A DNA stretch of 37,519 nt, taken from Zoogloea sp. (GTDB lineage: Bacteria > Pseudomonadota > Gammaproteobacteria > Burkholderiales > Rhodocyclaceae). Location of the stretch: NCBI RefSeq assembly GCF_017302315.1, contig NZ_JAFLDT010000041.1:1-37519 (forward strand). Reading direction: 5' to 3'. Position numbers and translations under genes: made by a program. The notes beneath the pieces are model-generated. The model saw nothing but the letters and a program-made list of their open reading frames with translations. It was not told the origin of the DNA and did not search any database. Shown in pieces: positions 7,460-15,403 of the stretch (the stretch's first letter is position 1; each line of letters opens with the position of its first letter).

Positions 7460-8752
7460 TCAGTCCAGCTGGCGGGAACGGGCCACGGCCGTGTCGAGCG
7501 CGAGCTTGGAGGGCTTGCGGTCTTCCCAGACCGATTCCAGCTCTTCCTCGATGATCTTGCGCACGGCGGCACGCTGGGGATAGGTGCTGGCCTTGCTGAT
7601 GGACGTGACCTTCTTGTGGGTCAGTTGCTGGACGCCCACATGGATGTTGACGAGATCGGCTGCGAGCAGACGGCTCTCGGACGCCAGCAGGCCCGCCTGG
7701 TTGAGGGGCAGATAGCCGGCATTGCGCTGCCATTCCACCTGGCTCTCGGCGGTCAGCCAGAAGCTGACGAAGCGCGCCACGGCCTTGTATTCGGCCGCGC
7801 TCTTGCCGGCACCGATCCACAGGGCGGGGCCATCGGCGAGGGTGTTCTGGGGCGCGCCGTAGTAGTCCTCGTGGTAAGGCAGGGTTGCCACGCCAACCTC
7901 GAACGCGGCCTGGCGCTTGAGGGTCGGCCAGGCACCGGAGGGTGCGGTCAGCACGGCACATTCGCCCTTGGCGAAATGCTCGGTGGCTTCGTCTTCCCGA
8001 CCGAAGAGGTGCAGATAGCGGGCCTTGACCCAGGAGGACAGCATGGCCACGTGCTTGACTTCGAGCATGCCGTTGATGGCCAGGGAGGCCTTCTTGCCTT
8101 CGGTGACCACCGGCTCGTTGTGCCAGGCGCTCATGTTCTCGACGAGGATCCAGGCCGGCTGGGCGGTGGTATAGGGGCAGGCCTGACCGGAAGCCACCAG
8201 CTTGCCGAGGGCACCCTGGAGTGCCTGCCAGGTCTTGGGTGCAGCTTCGGGGTCAAGCCCTGCCTCACGGAAGGCCTGCTTGTTGTAGAACATCACGGGG
8301 GTAGAGAGGGCCACCGGCAAGGCGATGAGGCGATTGGCGCTGTCGATGGGGGTCGGCGTCATCATGGCCGGGGCGCGCAGGGTTTCAAAGCGTTCGCCGG
8401 ACTCCTTCATGACCTGGTACAGGGGGCGGTAGCGCTGGGGCCCGGCGAGGAAGCCCGGCAGATCGCGCTCACCAAGGATCATCAGGTGCGGGAGCGTCCC
8501 TTCGTTCCAGGTGCGCTCGTGGAGCACCACCTTGGCGTGGGGGTTGGCTGCGTTGTAGCGGTCAACGAGCTTCTGCAACTGGGCGCCCTTGTCGGCGCCG
8601 AGGGTGTGCACCAGCTCGATATCCTTCACGGCGACCGGAGCGGCCGCGGGGGCGGCCGGCTTGGGCGCCGGCTTTTTTGGCGCCGCAAGGGCCTGGGCGG
8701 AAAACAGGGTGGCGAAGGCGACACACAGGGCGCCACGATTGAGCATGTTCAT
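7460..8752 (-). CDS. ugpB: UgpB-like glycerol-3-phosphate ABC transporter substrate-binding protein
   Basis: 430 residues. A Sec signal peptide (about residues 1-23, ending QALA) is followed by a Pro/Ala linker and an extracellular solute-binding protein fold. Recognisable parts include ELVHTLGADKGAQLQKLVDRYNAANP, split here as a family-1 SBP start, the mid-section VALSTPVMFYNKQAF, and NAGYLPLNQAGL near the hinge. UgpB proteins bind glycerol-3-phosphate or glycerophosphodiesters in the periplasm for the UgpAEC importer. The coupling to ugpQ supports that substrate. No permease or ATPase gene (ugpA, ugpE, ugpC) is present on either side, so those must lie elsewhere or be missing. The start has AGGA about 9 nt upstream. 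Confidence 0.85.
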   Translation of the reverse strand: MNMLNRGALCVAFATLFSAQALAAPKKPAPKPAAPAAAPVAVKDIELVHTLGADKGAQLQKLVDRYNAANPHAKVVLHERTWNEGTLPHLMILGERDLPGFLAGPQRYRPLYQVMKESGERFETLRAPAMMTPTPIDSANRLIALPVALSTPVMFYNKQAFREAGLDPEAAPKTWQALQGALGKLVASGQACPYTTAQPAWILVENMSAWHNEPVVTEGKKASLAINGMLEVKHVAMLSSWVKARYLHLFGREDEATEHFAKGECAVLTAPSGAWPTLKRQAAFEVGVATLPYHEDYYGAPQNTLADGPALWIGAGKSAAEYKAVARFVSFWLTAESQVEWQRNAGYLPLNQAGLLASESRLLAADLVNIHVGVQQLTHKKVTSISKASTYPQRAAVRKIIEEELESVWEDRKPSKLALDTAVARSRQLD

Positions 8753-8796
8753 GAGGATCCTGTCTACGGACGGAGATAAGGGGCAGTCAGCCCATG

Positions 8797-8802
8797 ATTA
8801 TA
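8797..8802 (-). promoter_or_regulatory. Candidate -10 element upstream of ugpB
   Basis: A perfect TATAAT reads on the minus strand at 8802-8797, about 45 nt before the ugpB start. The matching -35 is weak at any sensible spacing, which might mean an activator is needed. I saw no convincing Pho box. Confidence 0.35.
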
Positions 8803-8902
8803 AGGAGATCAATGCTGCAGAAGCAGGGCTGATTCGTCGGCCTTGATTCAAGTCGTTGGCGGCAGGGCCGTAGACCCTTCAAAGCAACAGCTTCCATTCG
8901 CC

Positions 8903-9367
8903 ATGAAATATCCGTCGTTCCGCTTTGTGCTGCTCATGACCGCCGCGGCCGCCCTGGCCACCGGCTGCGAGCAGCTGGGCATTCCCGACCCGGCCAAGAC
9001 CAACGCCCAGGCAGAAGCTGATGGCAAGGCCATCGGGAGCGCCTGTCGCCATGCCGGGCGGGCCATCGAAGACTGTTTCACCCTCAACACCGCGGCGTCG
9101 AAGTCGGCGGTGTTTGCGGGCTGGAAGGAAATGAACGACTACATGGTGGAGAACAAGATCGCCGAAGTGGTTCCGCAGCTTCCGCCCCCCGCCCCGCCCA
9201 TCCCGGCTTCCGGCAAGAAGAAGAAGGCAGCCGACCACGGCAGCGAAGAGGCCCCCAAGGACAAACCGTCGGATGCCGACGCAGATGCGCACGGTGCCGA
9301 TGCCAAGGGCGAGGCCGAAGCGGGGCAGGAACCCGAGGTACGCAAACGACGCCGGTCGCGGGAGTAG
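8903..9367 (+). CDS. Small predicted lipoprotein of unknown function
   Basis: 154 residues from the ATG at 8903. This start puts a signal peptide (KYPSFRF then a hydrophobic run) directly before a lipobox-like ALATGC, whose Cys would be lipidated. The frame is open 60 bp further upstream from an alternative start, but that would bury the signal peptide. The mature part has two further cysteines (ACRHAGRAIEDC), a short helical region containing FAGWKEMNDYM, a Pro-rich hinge and a highly charged tail rich in Lys, Asp and Glu ending RKRRRSRE. I know no functional family. It is transcribed divergently from ugpB and stands alone. Confidence 0.75.
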   Translation: MKYPSFRFVLLMTAAAALATGCEQLGIPDPAKTNAQAEADGKAIGSACRHAGRAIEDCFTLNTAASKSAVFAGWKEMNDYMVENKIAEVVPQLPPPAPPIPASGKKKKAADHGSEEAPKDKPSDADADAHGADAKGEAEAGQEPEVRKRRRSRE

Positions 9368-9406
9368 CACCTCATCGCTGCCCAGCGACGCCAGGGTGCA
9401 AGAGGC

Positions 9407-11215
9407 TCAGGGCGCAGGGGCACTCAACAGCACGTCCTGGCGCGAAACCCACCAGACGATGAACTGCTCGACGGACATGGCCGGCGCGTAGAGATAGCCC
9501 TGGGCGCGGTCGCAGCCCATTTCCCTCAATACCGTCTCCGTTGCCACATCCTCAACGCCCTCGGCCACCACATCCAGGCCAAAGGTGTGGGCGATGCGCA
9601 CCATCAGCTCGACGATGGAACGATCGTTCTCAGTGAGGGTGATTCGCTCGACGAAGGACTTGTCGAGCTTGAGTTCATCCACGGGCAGACGGCGGAGATA
9701 GTCCATGGATGAATAGCCCGTGCCGAAATCATCCAGCGCCAGGCGCCCGCCACCGACCCGCAGGGCCTCCAGGTTGCTCACCGACATGCCATCCCGCGAT
9801 ACCAGGCCACCCTCGGTGAGTTCGAAACACATCCGGGATACCGGCACCCGCCAGGTTTCGCAGGTTTGACGGATGAACAGGGGCAGTTCCGGATCCTTCA
9901 GGTCGTCGGCAACGAGATTCACCGATATGGCCACGTCGCAGCCCGCGTCCGCCAGCGTGGAAAGTACCTGGGCCGCCTGCTGGATCACCCAGCGCGACAA
10001 CTCCCCCATGAGGCCGATGCGTTCGAGCACCTGCAGGATGTCAGGGGGAGAGGCACTCTTCTTGCCGTCCCTGTTCCAGCGCAGCAAGGCCTCAGCCCCG
10101 ACCAGCCGGCGGGAAGGCAACTCCACCTGAGGCTGGAGGAAGAGCTGGAACTGGCGGGCTTCCAGGGCGCGGGCCACTTCCGATTCGAATCCCGCATCGC
10201 AATGACCGCACGCCGCGGAATCGGCGCTGTAGTGCTCAAAGGCTTTGCCGGAGGTTTTGGCCGCAATCAGGGCTGAACGGGCCGCCTGAATCAAGCCGAG
10301 CGGGTCGTTCGCGTGCTCGGGCGCCCACGCGCCACCCGCATGGAAGCGCCCGCGCTGCCCGGGGAAGTTGTTGCTCCGCAGCACCTCGCAGGCGTCAACC
10401 AGCTTGCTCCCGGCCAGCGACACCTGCGCCGAATGCAGAAGCTCGGGCAGGATCACCGCCCATTGATCTTCGCCAAGGGCGCACAGGATGTCATTGGGCC
10501 GCAGCACCGCACGCATGGCGTCGGAGAGCGCCAGCCGCAGGTGATCCCGTTCGTCCATGCCCAGAACATCTACGGAGCGCCCCCATTCGATGTCGAGCAC
10601 CAGAAGCCCGAGGGTCTGCCCATCAGCGAGCCCGGACAAGCGCTCCGCCAGCAAGCTCAGAAAGCGCCGCCGGTTGGGAATGCCGAGAACCGCATCCCCG
10701 TCCTCGGCGTCCAGGCGGAAGGCATGTTCGTGATCGATGGAGACGTCCGACAACAGGCCGCCCAGGCACCAGCCCAGACGCACCAGGGCGGTCAGAATGT
10801 CGAGCTCAAGGCGATGGACCATCGCCCGATCGCTGAACAGGTGCTGCTGGCAGGATGCCAGCAAGGCCTCGATGGCGACGAAAGGAAACTCCGCCACGGC
10901 GCCACCCAGATAGCACTCGGACCACAACTCGACGATCCGGGCCGGCCAGGGCGGGGTGAAATCCCATTCGGTGATCCGTGCCAGCTCGACGCAGAATGCG
11001 CGCAGGGACGGCTCCACGCCCAATCTGCCCTCGCCGAGGTCGAAGCGCGACAACAGTGCGTCGGCCAGCTCGGCAGCACTGATGATGCGGCCAAAGGCGC
11101 GCACCGCCGCCTGCTCGCCCTGCCCGATGCCGTAACGCAACAGAAGACGCGCAAGGGCGTCCTCGTCAATGACCGGGCAGGGAGAACGCACCAGGTGAGG
11201 TGCCGGCGTATTCAT
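9407..11215 (-). CDS. Degenerate GGDEF - EAL cyclic-di-GMP phosphodiesterase
   Basis: 602 residues from the ATG at 11215; the open frame extends further upstream but only over the coding region of the preceding gene. The N-terminal ~200 residues are an unassigned helical region. A GGDEF-like domain follows whose signature is replaced by GEDQW (248-252), so diguanylate cyclase activity is unlikely and a regulatory role is more probable. The C-terminal EAL domain looks catalytically complete: GAEALLRW, SVNLVADD, FELTEG, ALDDFGTGYSS, DELKLDKSFV, VVAEGVED and AQGYLYAPAM. The enzyme would hydrolyse c-di-GMP to pGpG. No transmembrane segment is evident. The start overlaps the stop of the upstream HD-GYP gene by 4 bp, so both phosphodiesterase-family proteins are made from one mRNA. 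Confidence 0.9.
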   Translation of the reverse strand: MNTPAPHLVRSPCPVIDEDALARLLLRYGIGQGEQAAVRAFGRIISAAELADALLSRFDLGEGRLGVEPSLRAFCVELARITEWDFTPPWPARIVELWSECYLGGAVAEFPFVAIEALLASCQQHLFSDRAMVHRLELDILTALVRLGWCLGGLLSDVSIDHEHAFRLDAEDGDAVLGIPNRRRFLSLLAERLSGLADGQTLGLLVLDIEWGRSVDVLGMDERDHLRLALSDAMRAVLRPNDILCALGEDQWAVILPELLHSAQVSLAGSKLVDACEVLRSNNFPGQRGRFHAGGAWAPEHANDPLGLIQAARSALIAAKTSGKAFEHYSADSAACGHCDAGFESEVARALEARQFQLFLQPQVELPSRRLVGAEALLRWNRDGKKSASPPDILQVLERIGLMGELSRWVIQQAAQVLSTLADAGCDVAISVNLVADDLKDPELPLFIRQTCETWRVPVSRMCFELTEGGLVSRDGMSVSNLEALRVGGGRLALDDFGTGYSSMDYLRRLPVDELKLDKSFVERITLTENDRSIVELMVRIAHTFGLDVVAEGVEDVATETVLREMGCDRAQGYLYAPAMSVEQFIVWWVSRQDVLLSAPAP

Positions 11216-12753
11216 GCGAGGTAGTAGGCCGACGGCTCCACCCCGAATGCGCCGGGTGGCAGGGCGCGGGTGATTTCGTAGGGCTCTCCGGTGGCACAGG
11301 ACGGATCGTAAAGAAGATCCAGTGTCTGGGGGTAGGCATTGGGCTTCTTGTCCGGCCCGAGCAGGATCATGACGCGGGGCTTGAGGCGGCGGATACGGTT
11401 CTGGGACACCACCACAGCCACTTCGCCGGAATTGAGTTCGACCAGGGTACCGACGGGATAGAGCCCGATGCACTGTACGAACTGATCGACGATGCTGACC
11501 GAAAAACGCTTGCCCCGGAGGCCTCTGACGGCATCCAGGGCGTCCTGGGAACTCACCGCCACCCCATACGGGCGTTCGCGGGTCATGGCGCAATACACAT
11601 CGCAGACCCCGGCAATCTCGGCCATCAAACCCACATCGTCCCCCTTCAGCCCAACCGGGTAGCCACTGCCATCACAGCGCTCATGATGGCGCTCGATGAC
11701 CTCCAGCATCTGGGGCGTAGCATGGGGGCACGCCGCAAGGATGTGCAGGGAGAAATCCACATGGGTCTTGAAAATCTCGTACTCGCGGGGCGAAAGGGCC
11801 CCGCTCTTGTGGAGCAGACGGGCCGGGAGACGCAGCTTGCCGATGTCCTGCAGCAGCCCGGCCATTCCCAGGGTGGTGATCGAATCCTCTCCGAGCCCCA
11901 GGGCCCGGCCGAAGATCATCACGTGGGCGGCCACATCGAGAGAATGGTCGTAACTGTATTGGTCCGTCCTCTTGAGGCGCAGCAGCCACAGGAGGGCGTC
12001 CGGATTGCGGATGACGCTCAGCACCATCTCCGACACCACCCCGCGCAGCCGTTCCAGGTCCGGGTTGAGGTTGTTTTGAACATCCTCGGCAATCTCCGCG
12101 AGCAGTGCCTGGGCGCGCGTCACCACGGGCAAGGCTGCAACGATCTCTTCTTCCAGGGAGACCGTCGGCTCCACAAACTGCATCCCGGAGGGCGTGCCCA
12201 ACGAAGCCGCGCCGGCCTCCTCGCCCGAGCGCCGACCCGATGCCCGGACAGGACGCTCCGCGTAAGTCGTCACGTGGGGATGCAGGGCAGACGGGGTGGC
12301 ACGCCCTTCGCCGGGAGACGGCTCACCCACATTCAGGGTCCGCGGAGCTGCCCCTTGCGGGTAGATCCGGAACCAGGGCTCGGTGCCCGCCTCCCCGTCC
12401 CGGGCGCGCTCCGACCCCTCCCCCTTCAGCCCCCGCAGCAGCTTGAGCAAGGCGAAGAAGTCCAGGGGCTGACGGCGCTGCTCGGGCTTGACCAGGAAGC
12501 TGGCCAGATCGGCAGGTGCGCGGTTGGGGGGCGCACCCTCCTGCGCCGCAGGCGCGGCCCGCCAGGCATCACCGACCGACCGGGCGCGGTCCACGTACAC
12601 AAAGCGGCACAACTGCCTGACCTGCGTCAGGGTCTCCTCATCCTCGATGAGAAAACCCTGGAGCATGAAAGGTGATTCGAGCCACGGGCGATCAAGCTCA
12701 GAAATGAACATGCCTCCGCGCAGATCCTGCACCGCGACAATTTCCTTCAACAC
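11212..12753 (-). CDS. DUF3391 / HD-GYP domain protein with altered HD motif
   Basis: 513 residues. The N-terminus (DLRGGMFISELDRPW, then FVYVDRARS) is a DUF3391 domain, which typically precedes HD-GYP in these proteins. A long low-complexity linker follows to about residue 180, then the HD-GYP domain: YDHSLDVAAHV, GLLQDIGKLRLP (Q302-D303), KTHVDFSLHIL, VIERHHERCDGSGYPVGL and AGVCDVYCAMTRERPYG. HD-GYP proteins hydrolyse c-di-GMP at a metal centre. Here the histidine of the HD motif is glutamine while the GYP segment and other His residues are kept, so activity is uncertain. The start is GTG 12753. TTG 12750 has better spacing from the GGAGG upstream and would shorten the protein by one residue. 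Confidence 0.88.
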   Translation of the reverse strand: MLKEIVAVQDLRGGMFISELDRPWLESPFMLQGFLIEDEETLTQVRQLCRFVYVDRARSVGDAWRAAPAAQEGAPPNRAPADLASFLVKPEQRRQPLDFFALLKLLRGLKGEGSERARDGEAGTEPWFRIYPQGAAPRTLNVGEPSPGEGRATPSALHPHVTTYAERPVRASGRRSGEEAGAASLGTPSGMQFVEPTVSLEEEIVAALPVVTRAQALLAEIAEDVQNNLNPDLERLRGVVSEMVLSVIRNPDALLWLLRLKRTDQYSYDHSLDVAAHVMIFGRALGLGEDSITTLGMAGLLQDIGKLRLPARLLHKSGALSPREYEIFKTHVDFSLHILAACPHATPQMLEVIERHHERCDGSGYPVGLKGDDVGLMAEIAGVCDVYCAMTRERPYGVAVSSQDALDAVRGLRGKRFSVSIVDQFVQCIGLYPVGTLVELNSGEVAVVVSQNRIRRLKPRVMILLGPDKKPNAYPQTLDLLYDPSCATGEPYEITRALPPGAFGVEPSAYYLA

Positions 12754-12807
12754 ACCCTCCGTGCAACCATTTCCGCTTCACAACACATATTTGTAGTCGG
12801 CATCAGT

Positions 12808-13845
12808 TTACGGCGCCGGACTGGAAAACTGGAGATGAATCGCATCGATCTCCTGCATGACCTGTGCATCAAGCAGGCGCTCACATGCATCGAGATTGGC
12901 TTCAAGCTGTGCCACAGAAGTGGCGCCGAGGATCACGCTGCCGACAAACGGCTGGGCTGCCACAAAGGCGATGGCCATTTCGGCCGGCGCCATTCCGTAG
13001 CGCCGGGCCAGCGCCGCATAGGCCGCAACCGCCGGCCTCACGCCGGGCTTGTCGTAGCGTTGTCCAAAAGCCGGAAACAGGGAGATGCGCCCCGGCGCCC
13101 CGGGATCATCAAGGTACTTGCCACTGAGGTGCCCGAAGCCCAGCACCGAGTAGGGCAACAGGCTGACCCGCTCACGGAAGCACACTTCGGCCAGCGACTG
13201 TTCGAATACCCGGTTGAGCAGGTTGAAGGCGTTCTGCACCGACACGACGCGCGGAAGGCCCAGCTCGTCAGCCGCCCGCAAAAACGACAGCAAGCCCCAG
13301 GGATGCTCGTTGGACAGGCCCACGTAGCGGATCTTCCCTTCGGCCACCAGTTCGGCGAGCGCCACCAACTGCTCCTCGATGGGCGTCGCCGGGCGCTCGT
13401 GCTCCGGCTCGAAACGCCACTGCCCGAACATGGGCTGATTGCGCGCTGGCCAGTGAAGCTGGTAAAGGTCGATGTAATCGGTGCCCAAGCGGGTCAGACT
13501 CGCCTCAACCGCCGCGCGGATATTGCTCCGGTCGAGGGACGAGGGACCACCCCGGATCCACGCCATGTTGCGCCCCGGCCCCGCTACCTTGGTCGCCAGC
13601 ACCACGCTATCCCGCGGCCGGCCCCGCAGCCACGATCCGACAATGGACTCCGTGCGCCCATAGGTCTCGGCGCGGGCGGGCACCGGGTACATCTCGGCGG
13701 CATCGATGAAATTCACCCCGCGCGCGAACGCTGCATCAAGCTGCGCATGCGCTTCGGACTCCGAGTTCTGCTGACCAAACGTCATCGTACCCAGACAGAC
13801 GGACGACACTTGCAGGTCGCTGGCGCCGAGTTTGCGAAAGTCCAT
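12808..13845 (-). CDS. tas: NADP(H)-dependent aldo/keto reductase, Tas family
   Basis: 345 residues, the same length as E. coli Tas, with near-identical landmarks: LGTMTFGQQNSE, DAAEMYPVPAR (catalytic Asp and Tyr), TKVAGPGRN (catalytic Lys), YIDLYQLHWP (His), KIRYVGLSNE, VQNAFNLLNR, LPYSVLGFGHLSGKYL and VILGATSVAQLEANL. It is a cytoplasmic (alpha/beta)8-barrel oxidoreductase that reduces carbonyl compounds with NADPH; the physiological substrate is not settled even in E. coli. It sits 54 bp downstream in the same direction as nothing obvious: its 5' side faces the tandem repeat region, and its stop is followed by the start region of the HD-GYP gene. Confidence 0.93.
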   Translation of the reverse strand: MDFRKLGASDLQVSSVCLGTMTFGQQNSESEAHAQLDAAFARGVNFIDAAEMYPVPARAETYGRTESIVGSWLRGRPRDSVVLATKVAGPGRNMAWIRGGPSSLDRSNIRAAVEASLTRLGTDYIDLYQLHWPARNQPMFGQWRFEPEHERPATPIEEQLVALAELVAEGKIRYVGLSNEHPWGLLSFLRAADELGLPRVVSVQNAFNLLNRVFEQSLAEVCFRERVSLLPYSVLGFGHLSGKYLDDPGAPGRISLFPAFGQRYDKPGVRPAVAAYAALARRYGMAPAEMAIAFVAAQPFVGSVILGATSVAQLEANLDACERLLDAQVMQEIDAIHLQFSSPAP

Positions 13846-13882
13846 GTGCGGCCTCCGGATCGATGGAAACTAGATAGACAAC

Positions 13883-14117
13883 CCACGCTTCGCGGCGGGC
13901 TGCCCCCCGAGGGGGAACGCCTTTACCTTGGGGCGGCCCTGCGGCGAAGAAGGCCCCCACGCTACACCGCTTCGCGGCTTGCGCCCCCCCGAGGGGGAAC
14001 GCCTTTACCTTGGGGCGGCCCTGCGGCGAAGAAGGCCCCCACGCTACACCGCTTCGCGGCTTGCGCCCCCCCGAGGGGGAACGCCTTTACCTTGGGGCGG
14101 CCCTGCGGTAAAGGCCG
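13883..14117. repeat. 82-bp tandem repeat, nearly three copies
   Basis: The segment GAGGGGGAACGCCTTTACC recurs at 13909, 13991 and 14073, a period of exactly 82 bp. The first unit diverges at its left side (CGGCGGGCTG versus CGGCTTGCG) and the last breaks off after CCCTGCGG at about 14108. The units contain short GC-rich inverted stretches (CCCCCCGAGGGGG and GGGGCGGCCC). The 389-bp gap between tas and rlmM (13846-14234) holds this repeat and about 120 bp of leader for rlmM. No gene fits there; open frames across it only translate the repeat. Confidence 0.9.
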
Positions 14118-14234
14118 CTGGCCGCGATCGGGTATCATGCCAGCCACGCAGGCGCTGCACCGCGCATCGGTATTGGCGAGAGGGTGCGTTGCCGAGATTG
14201 TACACACCCACCACGCCCTTCCGCTCCTCCGCCC

Positions 14235-15323
14235 ATGCAGCCCGCCCCTACACCCTGCCTTTCCACTGGCATTCTCGTCCAGTGCCGTCCCGGGTTCGAG
14301 CCCGATGCGAGCCTTGAGCTGCAGGCCGCCGCCCGCGCCGCGCGTGTCGAAGGCAGCATCACGGAAGCGATCAACAGCGGTTTCGCCCTGTTTCAATTGA
14401 GCGTGCCAGCCCCACGCGATGAGCTGCGGCGGCGCCTGGATCTATCGAGGCTGGTCTTCTCACGCCAGGGCTTCCAATTGGTCGGCAGCCTGGAAGATCT
14501 TCCCGAGAAGGATCGCCTGAGCCCGCTGATGAGCGCCATCACGGCACTGGGGGAGCGCTTTTCCGCGCTCCTGCTTGAAACCCCCGACACCAACGACGGC
14601 AAGCAGCAATCCGGCTTTCTGCGCCGTTTCGGCCCCCTGCTTGAAGAGGCCTTGGGCAAGGCCGGCCTGCTACGCAGCGATTCGCCCCACCTGCCCCGCC
14701 TGCATGTCTTCCTGGCCGATTCAAGACGCGCCCTCCTCGGCCTGAGCCTGGCCAGCGAGGGCTCGGCCTGGCCCATGGGCATCCCGCGGCTACGCATGCC
14801 CAAGGAAGCGCCCAGCCGCTCCACCCTGAAGCTCGCCGAAGCCATCATGGGCCTGCTGACGGCCGACGAGCAGAAAGCCACCCTCCGCCCCGGTCTGCTG
14901 GCGGTCGACCTGGGTGCCTCACCGGGCGGCTGGACCTGGCAGCTGGTAAGCAGAGGGCTGCGCGTCACGGCCATCGACAACGGCCCCATGGCGCCGTCGG
15001 TGGCCGCCACCGGCCTGCTGGAGCACCTGCGGGTGGACGGCTTCGCCTGGAAGCCCCGCAAGCCCGTGGAATGGATGGTGTGCGACATGGTGGAGCAGCC
15101 CTCCCGCATCGCACCGCTGATGGCCGAGTGGGTAGCCAGCGGGCGTTGCCGCCGCAGCATCTTCAACCTCAAGCTGCCCATGAAACGCCGCTATGACGAG
15201 ATCGAACGCTGCCGCGCCCTGATCGACCAGCGCATGCGCGCCGGAAACATCAAATACATATTGAGAATCAAGCACCTTTACCACGATCGGGAAGAGGTCA
15301 CGTGCTATCTCACGCGGCGCTGA
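14235..15323 (+). CDS. rlmM: 23S rRNA C2498 2'-O-ribose methyltransferase
   Basis: 362 residues from the ATG at 14235; E. coli RlmM is 366. It methylates C2498 in the peptidyl transferase loop of 23S rRNA using S-adenosylmethionine. The N-terminal THUMP-like half contains CRPGFEPDA and LVFSRQGF. The C-terminal Rossmann methyltransferase has the SAM loop VDLGASPGGWTWQL, VTAIDNGPM, then MVCDMVEQP, FNLKLPMKRRYDE with the catalytic-type Lys, and KHLYHDREEVTCYL at the end. The stop lies within a perfect inverted repeat. It is transcribed alone, away from tas. Confidence 0.95.
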   Translation: MQPAPTPCLSTGILVQCRPGFEPDASLELQAAARAARVEGSITEAINSGFALFQLSVPAPRDELRRRLDLSRLVFSRQGFQLVGSLEDLPEKDRLSPLMSAITALGERFSALLLETPDTNDGKQQSGFLRRFGPLLEEALGKAGLLRSDSPHLPRLHVFLADSRRALLGLSLASEGSAWPMGIPRLRMPKEAPSRSTLKLAEAIMGLLTADEQKATLRPGLLAVDLGASPGGWTWQLVSRGLRVTAIDNGPMAPSVAATGLLEHLRVDGFAWKPRKPVEWMVCDMVEQPSRIAPLMAEWVASGRCRRSIFNLKLPMKRRYDEIERCRALIDQRMRAGNIKYILRIKHLYHDREEVTCYLTRR

Positions 15324-15333
15324 CAGCGCCGCG
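15313..15333 (+). other. Perfect 9-bp hairpin over the rlmM stop codon
   Basis: The arms 15313-15321 and 15325-15333 (CGCGGCGCT / AGCGCCGCG) form a perfect inverted repeat with a 3-nt loop. No U run follows, so it is at best a factor-assisted terminator or an mRNA 3'-end stabiliser. Confidence 0.5.
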
Positions 15334-15336
15334 ATG

Positions 15337-15342
15337 TATAAT
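15337..15342 (+). promoter_or_regulatory. Candidate -10 element for rhlE
   Basis: A perfect TATAAT lies just after the rlmM hairpin and about 62 nt before the rhlE ATG. The expected -35 position falls within the hairpin and shows no good TTGACA match, so this is only a partial promoter. Confidence 0.4.
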
Positions 15343-15403
15343 GCTGGACTATTTAAATGGTGCAGTGCACTAAATCTGCCGCACCCAGATCGTGATCACA
15401 TCC

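Noticed and set aside
8753-8902. Pho box upstream of ugpB
   Set aside because: E. coli ugp is phosphate-regulated, so I looked for paired CTGTCAT-like repeats; none is convincing.
11216-11593. N-terminal extension of the EAL protein
   Set aside because: It overlaps the HD-GYP coding region, is rich in Arg and Pro, and lacks domain features; the ATG at 11215 forms a normal ATGA coupling.
13883-14117. CRISPR array
   Set aside because: The 82-bp units are contiguous and nearly identical throughout. There are no short repeats separated by unique spacers, and no cas genes nearby.
13928-14317. Open frames through the tandem repeat as a repeat protein
   Set aside because: They translate only the GC-rich repeat, have no ribosome binding site, and run into rlmM.
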